Position numbers and translations under genes: made by a program
Assembly (NCBI RefSeq): GCF_022698165.1
Contig: NZ_JALDAY010000009.1
Location: forward strand, 434,001 to 498,000
Direction of reading: 5' to 3'
Origin: Streptomyces cylindrosporus
GTDB lineage: Bacteria; Actinomycetota; Actinomycetes; Streptomycetales; Streptomycetaceae
Length of the DNA stretch: 64,000 nucleotides
Notes under the pieces: generated by a model
Told to the model about the DNA's origin: nothing
Database searches by the model: none
What the model saw: only the letters and a program-made list of their open reading frames with translations
Shown here: piece after piece, positions 8,801 through 15,846 of the stretch
Layout: each line of letters starts with the position of its first letter
Numbering within the stretch: position 1 is the stretch's first letter

Positions 8801-10763
8801 ACAGCATCCGGGCGTACGCCGCGCCGTCGTCGTGATCCGCGAGGACGCGCCCGGCGTCAAGCAGCTCGCCGGGTACTGCCTGACGACCGCCGACCCGGCC
8901 GAGGTGCGCGGTTGGCTCCAGGAACGCCTGCCCGAGCACATGGTGCCGCGCACCCTCACCGTCCTGGACGCCTTCCCGCTGCTCCCCTCCGGCAAGGTCG
9001 ACCGCACCGCCCTGCCCGCGCCGCGGACCACGACCACCTCCGAGACCCGCGCACCCGCCGACGAACGCGAACGGCGACTGACCGAACTCTTCGCGGACGT
9101 ACTGGGGTTGGCCGACGTCTCAGTCGACGACAACTTCTTCGAACTCGGCGGCGACAGCATCGTCTCCATCCGCCTGGTGACCCTCGCCCGCAAGGCGGGC
9201 CTCGCGATCAGCCCCCGGCAGATCTTCCAGACACCCACCCCGGCCGGCCTGGCCGCCGCGGCCGCCACCGCGGAACAGGCCGCGCCGGCCGTCGCCGACG
9301 ATCCGCTGGGCGAGCTGGACCCGACCCCGATCATGCGCTGGACCGCCGGCCCCGACGGCTCCTACGGCGGCCTCGCCCAGGCGGTCCTGCTCGTTACCCC
9401 GCCCGGCCTCACCCAGGACGCGCTCACCGCCGTACTGCGGAGGGTATTGGACCGTCACGACATGCTGCGGGCCCAACTGACCGACGAAGGACGGCTGTTG
9501 GTACCGCCCGGAGCCGACGCACAGCCAACCCGAGTCCCCGGACTGCCCGGCGCCGACCTCGACCAGCACGTGGCTTCCGCGGCCGCCCGCCTCGATCCCC
9601 GGGCCGGTCGCATGCTGGAGGCGGTCTGGTTCGAGCCGGACGACGCAAGCCCCGGCCGCCTCCTCCTCGTCGCCCACCACCTCGTCGTCGACGGAGTGTC
9701 GTGGCGCGTCATCGCCTCGGAGCTGGCCGACGCCTGGTCGGGCAGGCCGCCGTCGCCGCGCGGGACCTCGTTCCGCACCTGGAGCAGGCTGCTGGCCGAG
9801 GAAGCCCACAGGCCGGAGCGTGTGAGTGAACTGCCCTGGTGGACCGAGCAGTTGACGGGCGTACGAGCCCTGCAGGACCGAGCCCTCGACCCGGACCGCG
9901 ACACCGCTCGGACACTCCGCGAGCACACGCTCGTCCTGCCCGACGACATCGGCGCCGAACTGCTGACGACCCTCCCCGCCGCCTATCGCGCCACTGCTCC
10001 GGACGTCCTGCTCACCGCCCTCGCGCTCGCGGTGGCCGCCTGGCGCGAGGAACGCGGCGACCTCCTCGGCCGTTCGCTCCTGGTCGGCGTGGAAGGGCAC
10101 GGGCGCGAGGAGGGCATCGCGGACGGGGTGGACCTGTCGGCCACCGTGGGCTGGTTCACCACGTTCCACCCGGTCGGCATCGACCCCGGGCCGGTCGACC
10201 TCGACGACGCGCTCGACGGCGGGCCCGCCGCCGGGACCGCGCTCAAGCGGGTCAAGGAGCAGCTGCGGGCCGTACCCGACCACGGGCTCGGCCACGGCCT
10301 GCTGCGCCACCTCAACCCGGACACCGCGCCCCAGCTGGAGAAGCTTCCGCAACCGCAGATCCTCTTCAACTACCTGGGCCGCTTCACGACGGCCACCTCG
10401 GCCGAGGAGGCTTGGGGACTCGCCTCCGAGGCACCGATGCTGACCGTTCCGCCGGACGGCGACCGGCCGGTGGCCTTCGGCCTGGAGGTCAACGCGGTGG
10501 CCGTGGAGGGCGCGGACGGCGTCCGGCTGCACGTCTCCGTGGCGTGGCCCGAGGCATGGCTGACGGCCGCCGAAGCGGACGCACTGCTCGCCCTGTGGGA
10601 ACGGGCGCTGCACGGTCTCACCCAGCACTCCCCGGTGGGCGGACTCACCCCGTCCGACCTCCCCCTGGTCGAACTGACCCAGGACGACATCGACGACTTC
10701 GAGAACGACGACCTCGACATCGACGACTTCGAGAACGACGACTTCGCGATCGACGACCACTGA
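2841..10763 (+). CDS. NRPS, C-A(Ser)-PCP-C-A(fhOrn)-PCP-E
   Basis: A 2640-residue dimodular synthetase. A short helical N-terminus (residues 1-30, rich in K, R and L) resembles an acceptor docking segment. Domains in order: C (HHIAWDG near 181), A, PCP (LGGHS near 1062), C (HHIATDGWS near 1248), A, PCP (LGGDSI near 2103), E (HHLVVDGVSW near 2278, NYLGRF). The first A domain reads D-V-W-H-V-S-L-V-D-K, a serine code. The second reads D-I-N-Y-W-G-G-I-G-K, which as remembered is the code of the coelichelin synthetase module that takes N5-formyl-N5-hydroxyornithine. The E domain predicts D-fhOrn. GTG at 2841 is chosen because it overlaps the upstream stop (GTGA) and follows AAGGCGGAGA. The protein ends in an acidic repeat and has no thioesterase. 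The formyltransferase and ornithine hydroxylase downstream supply the predicted substrate. Confidence 0.95.
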   Translation: MTETHAATPAELAARKRELLRRRLENAGLAATPARSDRIPRRPADAGRLPLSYAQSRMWLLQQLDPGSPAYNVCLAIRLRGPLDPAALRAALQGLIDRHEVLRTRCPATDEGTPEQVVDTEAAVRFTTADLGGLPDEEQERRAGQLARDASATGFDLATDHPLRALLIRRSDLDHALVLTVHHIAWDGGTFNALSRDLSALYREATTGEPSGLEPLPVQYADFAHWQRTTWTDERLAEHLDHWRAALDPAPRPLALPTDAARTAHPTAHGDRRFHTFAPEVTDRLTAFARNAGATPFMVLLAGLSALLHRLTGATDIPVGSAVMSRDLPGLEKLIGNFGNTLVLRADLDGDPGFGELVERVRQLATDGYAHQDMPFDRLVERLRPERHPGRSVYFDVMLLFLTQGLEGPRLPGVTAEWETVHNDTTQFDLSLEAFLTDGRLRIEATYRSGLFTPDTVDRMLRQLETLLAAALAEPELAVSRLPLMTEAEQRQVVEEWNATAHPVPTATLTELLDRQAARSPHAPALIADAAELDRAVELDHAIELDHAELHARANRLARLLIAQGVGPERLVGVALDRGPDLVVALLAVLKAGGAYVPLDTGYPAERLSFMIEDATPALVVTTSAALPPHRAPELLLDDPAVQERIAAQDGTEVTDAERLHPLRPAHPAYVIYTSGSTGRPKGAVVPHAGIVNRLLWMQDEYRLEAGDRVLQKTPASFDVSVWEFFWPLVTGAALVLARPGGHRDPGYLAGLIREQRVTTAHFVPSMLRVFLDDPAAGHARGVLRRVVCSGEALPTELADRCTRLLDGTALHNLYGPTEAAVDVTAWPCAEGTRSAAGSVPIGRPVWNTRTLVLDAALRPVPPGVPGELYLGGTQLARGYLDRPALTAARFVADPYGPPGSRLYRTGDLVRWTARGALEFLGRTDDQVKIRGFRVEPGETEAAVAALPGVSQAAVTVQAAEARLVAYVVPRPGTRLEPLRIREELTSALPEHQVPAAVVVLDELPLTPNGKLDRAALPAPDLSGLTTSTEPRTESEARLCALFADLLGLPAVGIHDDFFALGGHSVLATRLAARIRAELGVVVPLRAVFDSPTPAALAPHLDRASSAGGRPALRPAHRPDVVPLSSAQARLWFLYRLEGPNPTYNITSAVRLTGRLDRTALRTALNDVVTRHESLRTVFPDDDGTPRQSVLPPQAATVPFDVVPARPEELDTLLREAAAYCFALDAEIPLRATLYALAPDEHVLLLLVHHIATDGWSAEPLLKDLETAYTARLAGTEPDWPPLPVQYADYTLWQQRADHAPQLAYWQRALEGLPEELQLPVDRPRPAVPGHRAGVVDFALDAEVHSALRELAAEAGGTVFMALQAALAVLLGRLGAGDDIPLGTPVAGRGDAALDDLVGLFVNTLVLRTDVSGDPTFRALLARVREADVDAYAHQDLPFEQLVDGLSPARSMGRHPLFEVMLAHQQAPDESWEFAGLALHELRVDFYTAKTDLAFHLFERAEAGGVDGALVFSQDLYDRDTAQDLADRFVALAGELARHPDRPVAAADVLTPRERSLLLGEWNDTARPMPATTLTALVEEQAAMTPALTAVEYGVEGGPSLTYGELNARANALARQLTSLGVGPERTVGIHLERSVEMVVALLAVLKAGGAFVPLEPSWPARRIAEVCRGAALTAVVGRPPNLIDGPPVVEVDLDGPVPNADNPDVTVDPEGLAYVIHTSGSTGVPKGAMIRHRAIAHRLLWQRGLLGFGTDDAALFKAPLGFDISINEIFLPLVHGGRVVIAEPGGERDVDYLLDTVERHRVTFTYLVSSMLDLLLEQDGFARRAASLRHVWCGGEVLTPELFARFRQASAAVMYHGYGPAEATIGVSHVVYRTGAIRSAVSIGRPNTNTRLYVLDERLRPTPVGVPGELYAGGVYLGRGYVNDPRRTADHWVADPFGPPGERLYRTGDLVRWRRDGTLEFLGRADNQVKIRGMRVELEEIEAVLEQHPGVRRAVVVIREDAPGVKQLAGYCLTTADPAEVRGWLQERLPEHMVPRTLTVLDAFPLLPSGKVDRTALPAPRTTTTSETRAPADERERRLTELFADVLGLADVSVDDNFFELGGDSIVSIRLVTLARKAGLAISPRQIFQTPTPAGLAAAAATAEQAAPAVADDPLGELDPTPIMRWTAGPDGSYGGLAQAVLLVTPPGLTQDALTAVLRRVLDRHDMLRAQLTDEGRLLVPPGADAQPTRVPGLPGADLDQHVASAAARLDPRAGRMLEAVWFEPDDASPGRLLLVAHHLVVDGVSWRVIASELADAWSGRPPSPRGTSFRTWSRLLAEEAHRPERVSELPWWTEQLTGVRALQDRALDPDRDTARTLREHTLVLPDDIGAELLTTLPAAYRATAPDVLLTALALAVAAWREERGDLLGRSLLVGVEGHGREEGIADGVDLSATVGWFTTFHPVGIDPGPVDLDDALDGGPAAGTALKRVKEQLRAVPDHGLGHGLLRHLNPDTAPQLEKLPQPQILFNYLGRFTTATSAEEAWGLASEAPMLTVPPDGDRPVAFGLEVNAVAVEGADGVRLHVSVAWPEAWLTAAEADALLALWERALHGLTQHSPVGGLTPSDLPLVELTQDDIDDFENDDLDIDDFENDDFAIDDH
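4431..4496 (+). repeat. 18-bp tandem microrepeat in the serine A domain
   Basis: Units starting at 4431, 4446 and 4464 repeat the pattern GCC-(GTC/ATC)-GAACTCGACCAC, with a partial fourth unit at 4482. In protein this gives successive ELDRA, ELDHA, ELDHA and ELHAR blocks just before the A2 motif, where related domains have a single short strand leading into YAELNARANRLA. The expansion is in frame and adds about 12 residues. It looks like a replication-slippage product in a tolerant N-terminal loop of the domain. Confidence 0.75.
10686..10742 (+). repeat. Perfect 27-bp duplication coding an acidic C-terminal tail
   Basis: Bases 10686-10712 and 10716-10742 are identical 27-mers separated by CTC. 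They encode two copies of DIDDFENDD at the extreme C-terminus, after the usual closing motif of an E domain (TPSDLPLVELTQ). The tail is almost entirely Asp, Glu and Asn with spaced Phe and Ile, as expected of a short linear docking segment that binds a basic partner. A docking role is inference; slippage alone could also create it. Confidence 0.8.
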
Positions 10764-10814
10764 GCCACGGCCGCCTGCGGCCACGACGCCATCCGATCCA
10801 CAGCGGAGGAACCG

Positions 10815-13800
10815 GTGACGCAACACCCCCCGACCCCGGACGACCTGCTCCGCGCGGTCACCGACGCACTGCACCCGCAGGACACCCCACCGGGCGAGGA
10901 CGACAGCCTCATCGCCTGGGGCTTGGACTCCATCACCCTGATGAGGATCGCCGGCGGCTGGCGCAAGCGGGGCGTCAAGGTCAGCTTCGCCGAACTGGCC
11001 AAGGAGCCGACGCTCCGGGCCTGGCGCGCACTGCTGGACGCCCACGTCCCGACCCCGCCGGCGCCCGCTCCCGCGCCCGTCTCCGTCGTACCGGACGAGC
11101 CCTTCCCGCTCGCCGTCATGCAGCACGCCTACTGGATCGGCCGCGGCGACGACACGAACCTCGGTTCCGTCGCCGCCCACCTCTACGTCGAGTTCGACGG
11201 CACGGGCGTGGAACCCGACCGGCTCGACACGGCCGTACGGGCCCTCGCGGCCCGGCACGCCATGCTGCGCGCCCGCTTCACCGACGACGGCCGCCAGCAG
11301 ATCCTCCCCGAACTCACCCGCCCCGCGACCACGGTCAACGACCTGCGCGAGCTGGACGAGGAGACGGCGGCCGCGAAACTGGAGGAGCTCCGGCAGTCCT
11401 CCTCCCACGCCCGGCTCGACGTGGCCGCCGGTGAGGTGTTCTCCGTCCAGCTCTCCCTGCTGCCCGGCGGCATCACCCGCCTCCACGTCGACGTCGACAT
11501 GCTGGCGGCGGACGCGCTCAGCTACCGCGTCCTGCTCTCCGACCTCGCCGCCCTCTACCGGGAGCCCGGCACCGCCCTGCCCGCGATCCGCACCAGCTAC
11601 CCCGAGTACCTCGCCGAGCGGGCCGAGGTGCGCCGGCTGAGCAAGGAGCAGTCGCGGGAGTGGTGGGCGCGGCGTGTGCCCGAACTGCCCAGCGCGCCCG
11701 AACTGCCGCTCGTCCCCGAGGCCGAGCGCGCAGATCCGACCCGGGTGACCCGGCGCCACCACTGGCTGCCGCCCGCGGAGAAGCAGCGGCTGACCGCGCG
11801 CGCCCACCGGCACGGGCTGACCCCCGCGATGGCCGTGGCCACCGCGTTCTCCGAGGTGCTGGCCGCCTGGAGCGGGCAGCCGCGGTTCCTGCTGAACGTG
11901 CCGATGTTCGACCGCCGGGGCTCGCACCCCGACGTCGACCTCCTGGTCGGCGACTTCACCAGCTCGGTGCTGCTCGACGTCGACCTGACCGGGCAGGTGT
12001 CGTTCACCGAGCACGCCCGGCGCCTGCAGGACCGTATGCACACCGACGCCGCCCACGCCGACCACTCGGGCGTGGAGGTGCTGCGCGACCTGTCCCGCCA
12101 CAACGGCGAACAGGTCCTCGCGCCGGTCGTGTTCACCAGCGCCCTCAACCTCGGCGAGCTCTTCGACGCGGGCGTCACCGGCTCCTTCGGCAAGCCCGTG
12201 TGGATCATCTCCCAGGGCCCGCAGGTGCTGCTGGACGCCCAGGTGACCGAGGTCGACGGCGGGCTCCTCGTCAACTGGGACGTGCGCGAGGACGCCTTCC
12301 CGGCCGGGCTGATCGACGCGATGTTCGCCGCCTTCCACGGGCTGGTCACCCGGCTCGGCACCGACGACGGCATCTGGGAGCAGCCGGTCCCCGCCCTGCT
12401 GCCGCCCGAACAGTCGGCGGTACGCGCCGCGGTGAACGCCACCGCCGCCCCGCGCAGCCACCGCCTGCTGCACCAGGCCTTCTTCGAGCGCGCGGCCGAA
12501 CACCCCGACGCCCCCGCCCTGCTGTGGGGCGCCGAAGGCGCCCTGTCCTACGGCGAGTTGGCCGACCGAGCCCTTCGTACGGCCGCCGCCCTGCGGGAGC
12601 GAGGCACCCGCCCCGGCGACACGGTCGCCGTCAGTCTCCCGAAGGGGCCCGACCAACTCACCGCCGCCCTGGGCGTACTGGCGGCCGGCGCGGCCTACGT
12701 CCCCATCGGAATCGAGCAGCCCGCAGCCCGCCGCGAACGCATCCAGGCCACGGCCGGCTTCCGGCTCGCCCTCACCGACGGCCGCCCGCTCGACGGCGTC
12801 GACACCCTGTCCGTCGCCGAAGCGATCCGCACGGCCCCGCTCGCCGAGCCGACGGCCGTGGACGAGGAGCAGCCGGCCTACGTCCTGTTCACCTCCGGCT
12901 CCACCGGCGAGCCCAAGGGCGTCGAAGTGCCGCACCGGGCGGCCGTGAACACGATCGACGACCTCAACGACCGCTACCACGTGGGCCCTTCGGACCGCTG
13001 CCTCGCCGTGTCGGCACTGGACTTCGACCTCTCCGTCTACGACGTCTTCGGGCTGCTCGGTGCCGGCGGCGCCGTGGTCCTCGTGGACGAGGCCGACCGG
13101 CGCGAGGCGAGCCGGTGGGCCGACCTCGTACGCAGGCACCGGGTCACCCTCCTCAACTGCGCACCCCCGCTCCTCGACATGCTGCTGCTCGCCACCGGCC
13201 CCGGCGAACTCGCGGGCCTGCGAACGGTGTTGCTCGGCGGCGACTGGGTCGGCACCGACCTGCCCGGCCGCCTCGCCGAGCGCGCACCCGGCTGCCGGTT
13301 CACCGGCCTCGGCGGTACGACGGAGACGGCCATCCACTCCACCGTCTGCGAGGTGACGGACGCTCGGGTACCGGCGCACTGGCGGGCGGTGCCCTACGGC
13401 ACCCCCCTGCGCAATGTGCGCTGCCGGGTCGTCGACGCGCGCGGCCGGGACTGCCCGGACTGGGTGCCGGGGGAGCTGTGGATCGGCGGGGACGGGGTGG
13501 CGCTCGGCTACCGCAAGGACCCGGAGCGCACGGCGGAGAAGTTCGTCGAGCTGGACGGTGTGCGCTGGTACCGGACCGGTGACCTGGCCCGGTACTGGCC
13601 CGACGGGACCCTGGAGTTCCTCGGGCGCCGCGACCACCAGGTGAAGCTGCGCGGCTTCCGCATCGAACTGGGGGAGGTCGAGGCGGCCCTCGCCGGACAT
13701 CCCGCGGTGCGGCGGGCCGTGGCCGGGCTCACCCGGGGGCACGGCGTCCAGCTGGCGGCGGCGGTCGCCGCGGAAGGCGTGGCCGAGGAAGAACTGCGGG

Positions 13801-14273
13801 AGTGGGCCCGGACGGTCCTGCCCCCGCACATGGTCCCGTACCGGATCACCGTGACCCGCGAACTGCCGCTCACCTCCAACGGCAAACTGGACCGCCGGGC
13901 CGTACAGCAACTGTGGGCCGCAGAAGGGGAGTTGGAGGAGCACCGCACTCCCGGCAGCGCGCTGGAGACAGTGGTCGCCCGGACCTGGGGCGAGGTGCTC
14001 GGCGTCGAGCGCGTCGGCCTCGACGACGGCTTCTTCGCCCTCGGCGGCGACTCGGTGCTCGCCACCGTGATCGTGAGCCGGCTGCGCGAGGCCCTGGACA
14101 CCTCCGAGGTCACCGTCCGAGCCCTGTTCGCCACCCTCACGGCCGGCGGGATGGCGAAGCGGCTGTCGGCGGAGGAGGAGACGCCCGGACGACTCGAACA
14201 GGTCGCCGCCATCCGGCTGGAGATCGAGGAGATGTCCGAGGAGGAGGTCGACTCGGCACTCAGGAGTGTGTGA
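10815..14273 (+). CDS. NRPS starter, ArCP-Cy-A(Cys-like)-PCP
   Basis: A 1152-residue synthetase. Residues 8-78 form an aryl carrier domain with the phosphopantetheine serine in GLDSI (Ser39). The next domain has DMLAADALS at 228-236, the DxxxxDxxS signature of condensation/cyclisation domains, not the HHxxxDG of ordinary C domains. The A domain (FTSGSTGEPKG near 690, NGKLD near 1022) reads D-L-Y-N-L-G-L-I-H-K, eight of ten positions matching the cysteine code DLYNLSLIWK; serine or threonine is possible. A PCP (LGGDSV near 1078) and a helical tail (LEIEEMSEEEVDS) close it. The architecture matches synthetases that make aryl-thiazoline or aryl-oxazoline caps (yersiniabactin, pyochelin, mycobactin), so this protein probably starts the chain although it is encoded last. 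GGAGGAA precedes GTG. Aryl loading needs a ligase not convincingly present in the window. Confidence 0.93.
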   Translation: MTQHPPTPDDLLRAVTDALHPQDTPPGEDDSLIAWGLDSITLMRIAGGWRKRGVKVSFAELAKEPTLRAWRALLDAHVPTPPAPAPAPVSVVPDEPFPLAVMQHAYWIGRGDDTNLGSVAAHLYVEFDGTGVEPDRLDTAVRALAARHAMLRARFTDDGRQQILPELTRPATTVNDLRELDEETAAAKLEELRQSSSHARLDVAAGEVFSVQLSLLPGGITRLHVDVDMLAADALSYRVLLSDLAALYREPGTALPAIRTSYPEYLAERAEVRRLSKEQSREWWARRVPELPSAPELPLVPEAERADPTRVTRRHHWLPPAEKQRLTARAHRHGLTPAMAVATAFSEVLAAWSGQPRFLLNVPMFDRRGSHPDVDLLVGDFTSSVLLDVDLTGQVSFTEHARRLQDRMHTDAAHADHSGVEVLRDLSRHNGEQVLAPVVFTSALNLGELFDAGVTGSFGKPVWIISQGPQVLLDAQVTEVDGGLLVNWDVREDAFPAGLIDAMFAAFHGLVTRLGTDDGIWEQPVPALLPPEQSAVRAAVNATAAPRSHRLLHQAFFERAAEHPDAPALLWGAEGALSYGELADRALRTAAALRERGTRPGDTVAVSLPKGPDQLTAALGVLAAGAAYVPIGIEQPAARRERIQATAGFRLALTDGRPLDGVDTLSVAEAIRTAPLAEPTAVDEEQPAYVLFTSGSTGEPKGVEVPHRAAVNTIDDLNDRYHVGPSDRCLAVSALDFDLSVYDVFGLLGAGGAVVLVDEADRREASRWADLVRRHRVTLLNCAPPLLDMLLLATGPGELAGLRTVLLGGDWVGTDLPGRLAERAPGCRFTGLGGTTETAIHSTVCEVTDARVPAHWRAVPYGTPLRNVRCRVVDARGRDCPDWVPGELWIGGDGVALGYRKDPERTAEKFVELDGVRWYRTGDLARYWPDGTLEFLGRRDHQVKLRGFRIELGEVEAALAGHPAVRRAVAGLTRGHGVQLAAAVAAEGVAEEELREWARTVLPPHMVPYRITVTRELPLTSNGKLDRRAVQQLWAAEGELEEHRTPGSALETVVARTWGEVLGVERVGLDDGFFALGGDSVLATVIVSRLREALDTSEVTVRALFATLTAGGMAKRLSAEEETPGRLEQVAAIRLEIEEMSEEEVDSALRSV

Positions 14274-14283
14274 CTGCCCCAAC

Positions 14284-14308
14284 GGGAGGGTGGGACCACT
14301 CCTCTCCC
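14284..14308 (+). terminator. Imperfect hairpin after the NRPS genes
   Basis: GGGAGGGTGG (14284-14293) can pair with CCACTCCTCTCCC (14296-14308) around a 2-nt loop with small bulges. It lies 10 bp after the last NRPS stop and before the separate promoter region of the monooxygenase gene, a natural place to end the NRPS transcript. There is no U-tract, which is usual in Streptomyces. Confidence 0.45.
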
Positions 14309-14327
14309 TATTCAACGTATAACCCAT

Positions 14328-14352
14328 GGGGGGCCTTGCGGCAAGGCCCCCC
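14328..14352 (+). promoter_or_regulatory. Rifamycin-associated element (RAE)-like palindrome
   Basis: A perfect inverted repeat with 11-bp arms, GGGGGGCCTTG and CAAGGCCCCCC, around CGG. It lies 54 bp before a rifampicin monooxygenase gene. As I remember it, the rifamycin-associated element upstream of rifamycin-inactivating genes in actinomycetes has this same core (GGGG-C-TTGCGGCAAG-CCCC) and mediates induction by rifampicin. A terminator reading is possible because the NRPS gene ends 55 bp upstream, but the exact core and the downstream gene favour the RAE. Confidence 0.75.
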
Positions 14353-14366
14353 AGCTGTCGCACAAT
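14336..14366 (+). promoter_or_regulatory. Candidate promoter for rox, -35 inside the RAE
   Basis: TTGCGG (14336-14341) at the centre of the palindrome could serve as a -35 hexamer, with CACAAT (14361-14366) as -10 after a 19-bp spacer. Initiation near 14373 would leave a short leader of about 30 nt. Placement of the -35 in the palindrome would explain how the element controls initiation. This is by-eye inference only. Confidence 0.4.
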
Positions 14367-14405
14367 CACTGCCCGAAGCCATGACCTGGGGAAACGGGGC
14401 GAGTG

Positions 14406-15836
14406 ATGTACGACGTGATCATTGTCGGCGGTGGGCCCACCGGCCTGATGCTGGCCTGCGAACTACGGCTGCACGGGGTGCGCACACTCGTGCTGGAGAG
14501 GGACGCGGAACCGACCCAAGTGGTCCGCGCGCTCGGGCTGCACGTGCGCTCCATCGAGGTGATGGACCAGCGCGGCCTGCTGGAGCGATTCCTCGCCGAG
14601 GGCAGGAAGTACCCCCTCGGCAGCTTCTTCGCCGGCATCCACAAGCCGGCGCCCGACCCGCTGGACACCCTCCATGCCTACGTCCTCGGCATCCCGCAGC
14701 CCGTCACCGACCGCCTGCTGGCCGAGCACGCCACCGAACTCGGCGTGGAGATCCGGCGAGGGTGCGAGCTGGTCGGGCTGAGCCAGGACGAGGACGGGGT
14801 GACCGCCGAGCTCGCCGACGGCACGCGCCTGCGTTCGCGCTACCTCGCGGGCTGCGACGGCGGCCGCAGCACCGTGCGCAAGCTCCTCGGCATCGGCTTC
14901 CCCGGCGAGCCCGCAGGCGTCGAGGTGCTGCTGGGCGAGATGCAGGTCGCGGTGGCCGCGGAGACGGTGACCTCCGTGGTCGAGGAGATCCGCAGGACGC
15001 AGAAGCTGTTCGGTCTCGGACCCAGCGGGAACGGGGCGTGGCGGGTCGTCGTGCCCGCCGAGGGGGTCAGCGAGGACCGCTCGGTCCCGCCCACGCTGGA
15101 CGAGTTCAAGCGGCAGCTGCGGGCCTACTCCGGCACCGACTTCGGTGTGCACTCGCCGCGCTGGCTCTCCCGCTTCGGCGACGCCACCCGGCAGGCCGAG
15201 CGCTACCGGGAGGGCCGCGTGCTGCTCGCCGGCGACTCGGCGCACGTCCACCCGCCGATCGGCGGACAGGGCCTCAACCTCGGCGTCCAGGACGCGTTCA
15301 ACCTGGGCTGGAAACTGGCCGCCGAGATCGCCGGCTGGGCCCCGGCGGGGCTGTTGGACACGTACGAGACCGAACGGCACCCGGTGGCCACCGACGTCCT
15401 GGGCAGCACCCGCGCGCAGATGGAGTTGATGTCCACCGCGCCCGGGCCGCAGGCGGTGCGCCGACTGCTGGGGGAGCTCATGGACTTCGACGAGGTGAAG
15501 CGGTACTTCATCGAGAAGACGACCGGGATCGGGATCCGCTACGACTTCGGCGAGGGACACCCTCTGCTCGGCCGCCGTATGCGTGACGTGGGCCTGAAGC
15601 GGGGCCGCCTCTACGAGCGCATGCACACCGGCCGCGGACTGCTCCTCGACCAGACGGGCCGGCTCTCGGTGGAGGGCTGGGCGGACCGCGTCGACCACGT
15701 CGTCGAGGTCAGCGAGGAACTGGACGTGCCCGCCGTGCTGTTGAGGCCGGACGGGCATGTGGCGTGGGTCGGTGACGATCAGCGGGAACTGCTCGGCCGG
15801 CTGCCGAAGTGGTTCGGCGCCGGCCGGGCGGTGTGA
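14406..15836 (+). CDS. rox: Rifampicin monooxygenase (class A flavoprotein)
   Basis: A 476-residue FAD-dependent aromatic hydroxylase. It has the dinucleotide motif GGGPTG at residues 8-13, the DG motif (GCDGGRSTVRK near 155) and the second FAD motif (AGDSAHVHPPIGGQGLN near 275). The sequence agrees along its whole length with what I recall of the Streptomyces venezuelae Rox protein, for example RHPVATDVLGSTRAQ and the C-terminal DQTGRLSVEGWADRVDHVVEVSEELD. Rox hydroxylates the rifamycin naphthoquinone and so inactivates the drug. The upstream RAE-like palindrome supports this call over a biosynthetic hydroxylase. GTG at 14403 is an equally possible start, adding one residue. It sits between NRPS and siderophore uptake genes, probably as an independent resistance unit. 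It converges on the binding-protein gene with 10 bp between stops. Confidence 0.88.
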   Translation: MYDVIIVGGGPTGLMLACELRLHGVRTLVLERDAEPTQVVRALGLHVRSIEVMDQRGLLERFLAEGRKYPLGSFFAGIHKPAPDPLDTLHAYVLGIPQPVTDRLLAEHATELGVEIRRGCELVGLSQDEDGVTAELADGTRLRSRYLAGCDGGRSTVRKLLGIGFPGEPAGVEVLLGEMQVAVAAETVTSVVEEIRRTQKLFGLGPSGNGAWRVVVPAEGVSEDRSVPPTLDEFKRQLRAYSGTDFGVHSPRWLSRFGDATRQAERYREGRVLLAGDSAHVHPPIGGQGLNLGVQDAFNLGWKLAAEIAGWAPAGLLDTYETERHPVATDVLGSTRAQMELMSTAPGPQAVRRLLGELMDFDEVKRYFIEKTTGIGIRYDFGEGHPLLGRRMRDVGLKRGRLYERMHTGRGLLLDQTGRLSVEGWADRVDHVVEVSEELDVPAVLLRPDGHVAWVGDDQRELLGRLPKWFGAGRAV

Positions 15837-15846
15837 GGAGCGCGCG

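Noticed and set aside
14328..14352. Reading the strong palindrome purely as a transcription terminator of the NRPS genes
   Set aside because: A separate imperfect hairpin lies closer to the NRPS stop, and the exact RAE-type core directly before a rox gene fits regulation better; dual function is not excluded.
9120..14369. Very long open frame on the minus strand opposite the NRPS genes (1749 codons)
   Set aside because: It is the antisense frame of strongly biased high-GC coding sequence; it lacks recognisable domains and a ribosome binding site, while the plus strand carries intact NRPS domains.
14406..15836. Flavin monooxygenase as a siderophore tailoring enzyme (for example salicylate hydroxylase)
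   Set aside because: The full-length similarity remembered is to Rox, and the RAE-like palindrome points to rifamycin response.
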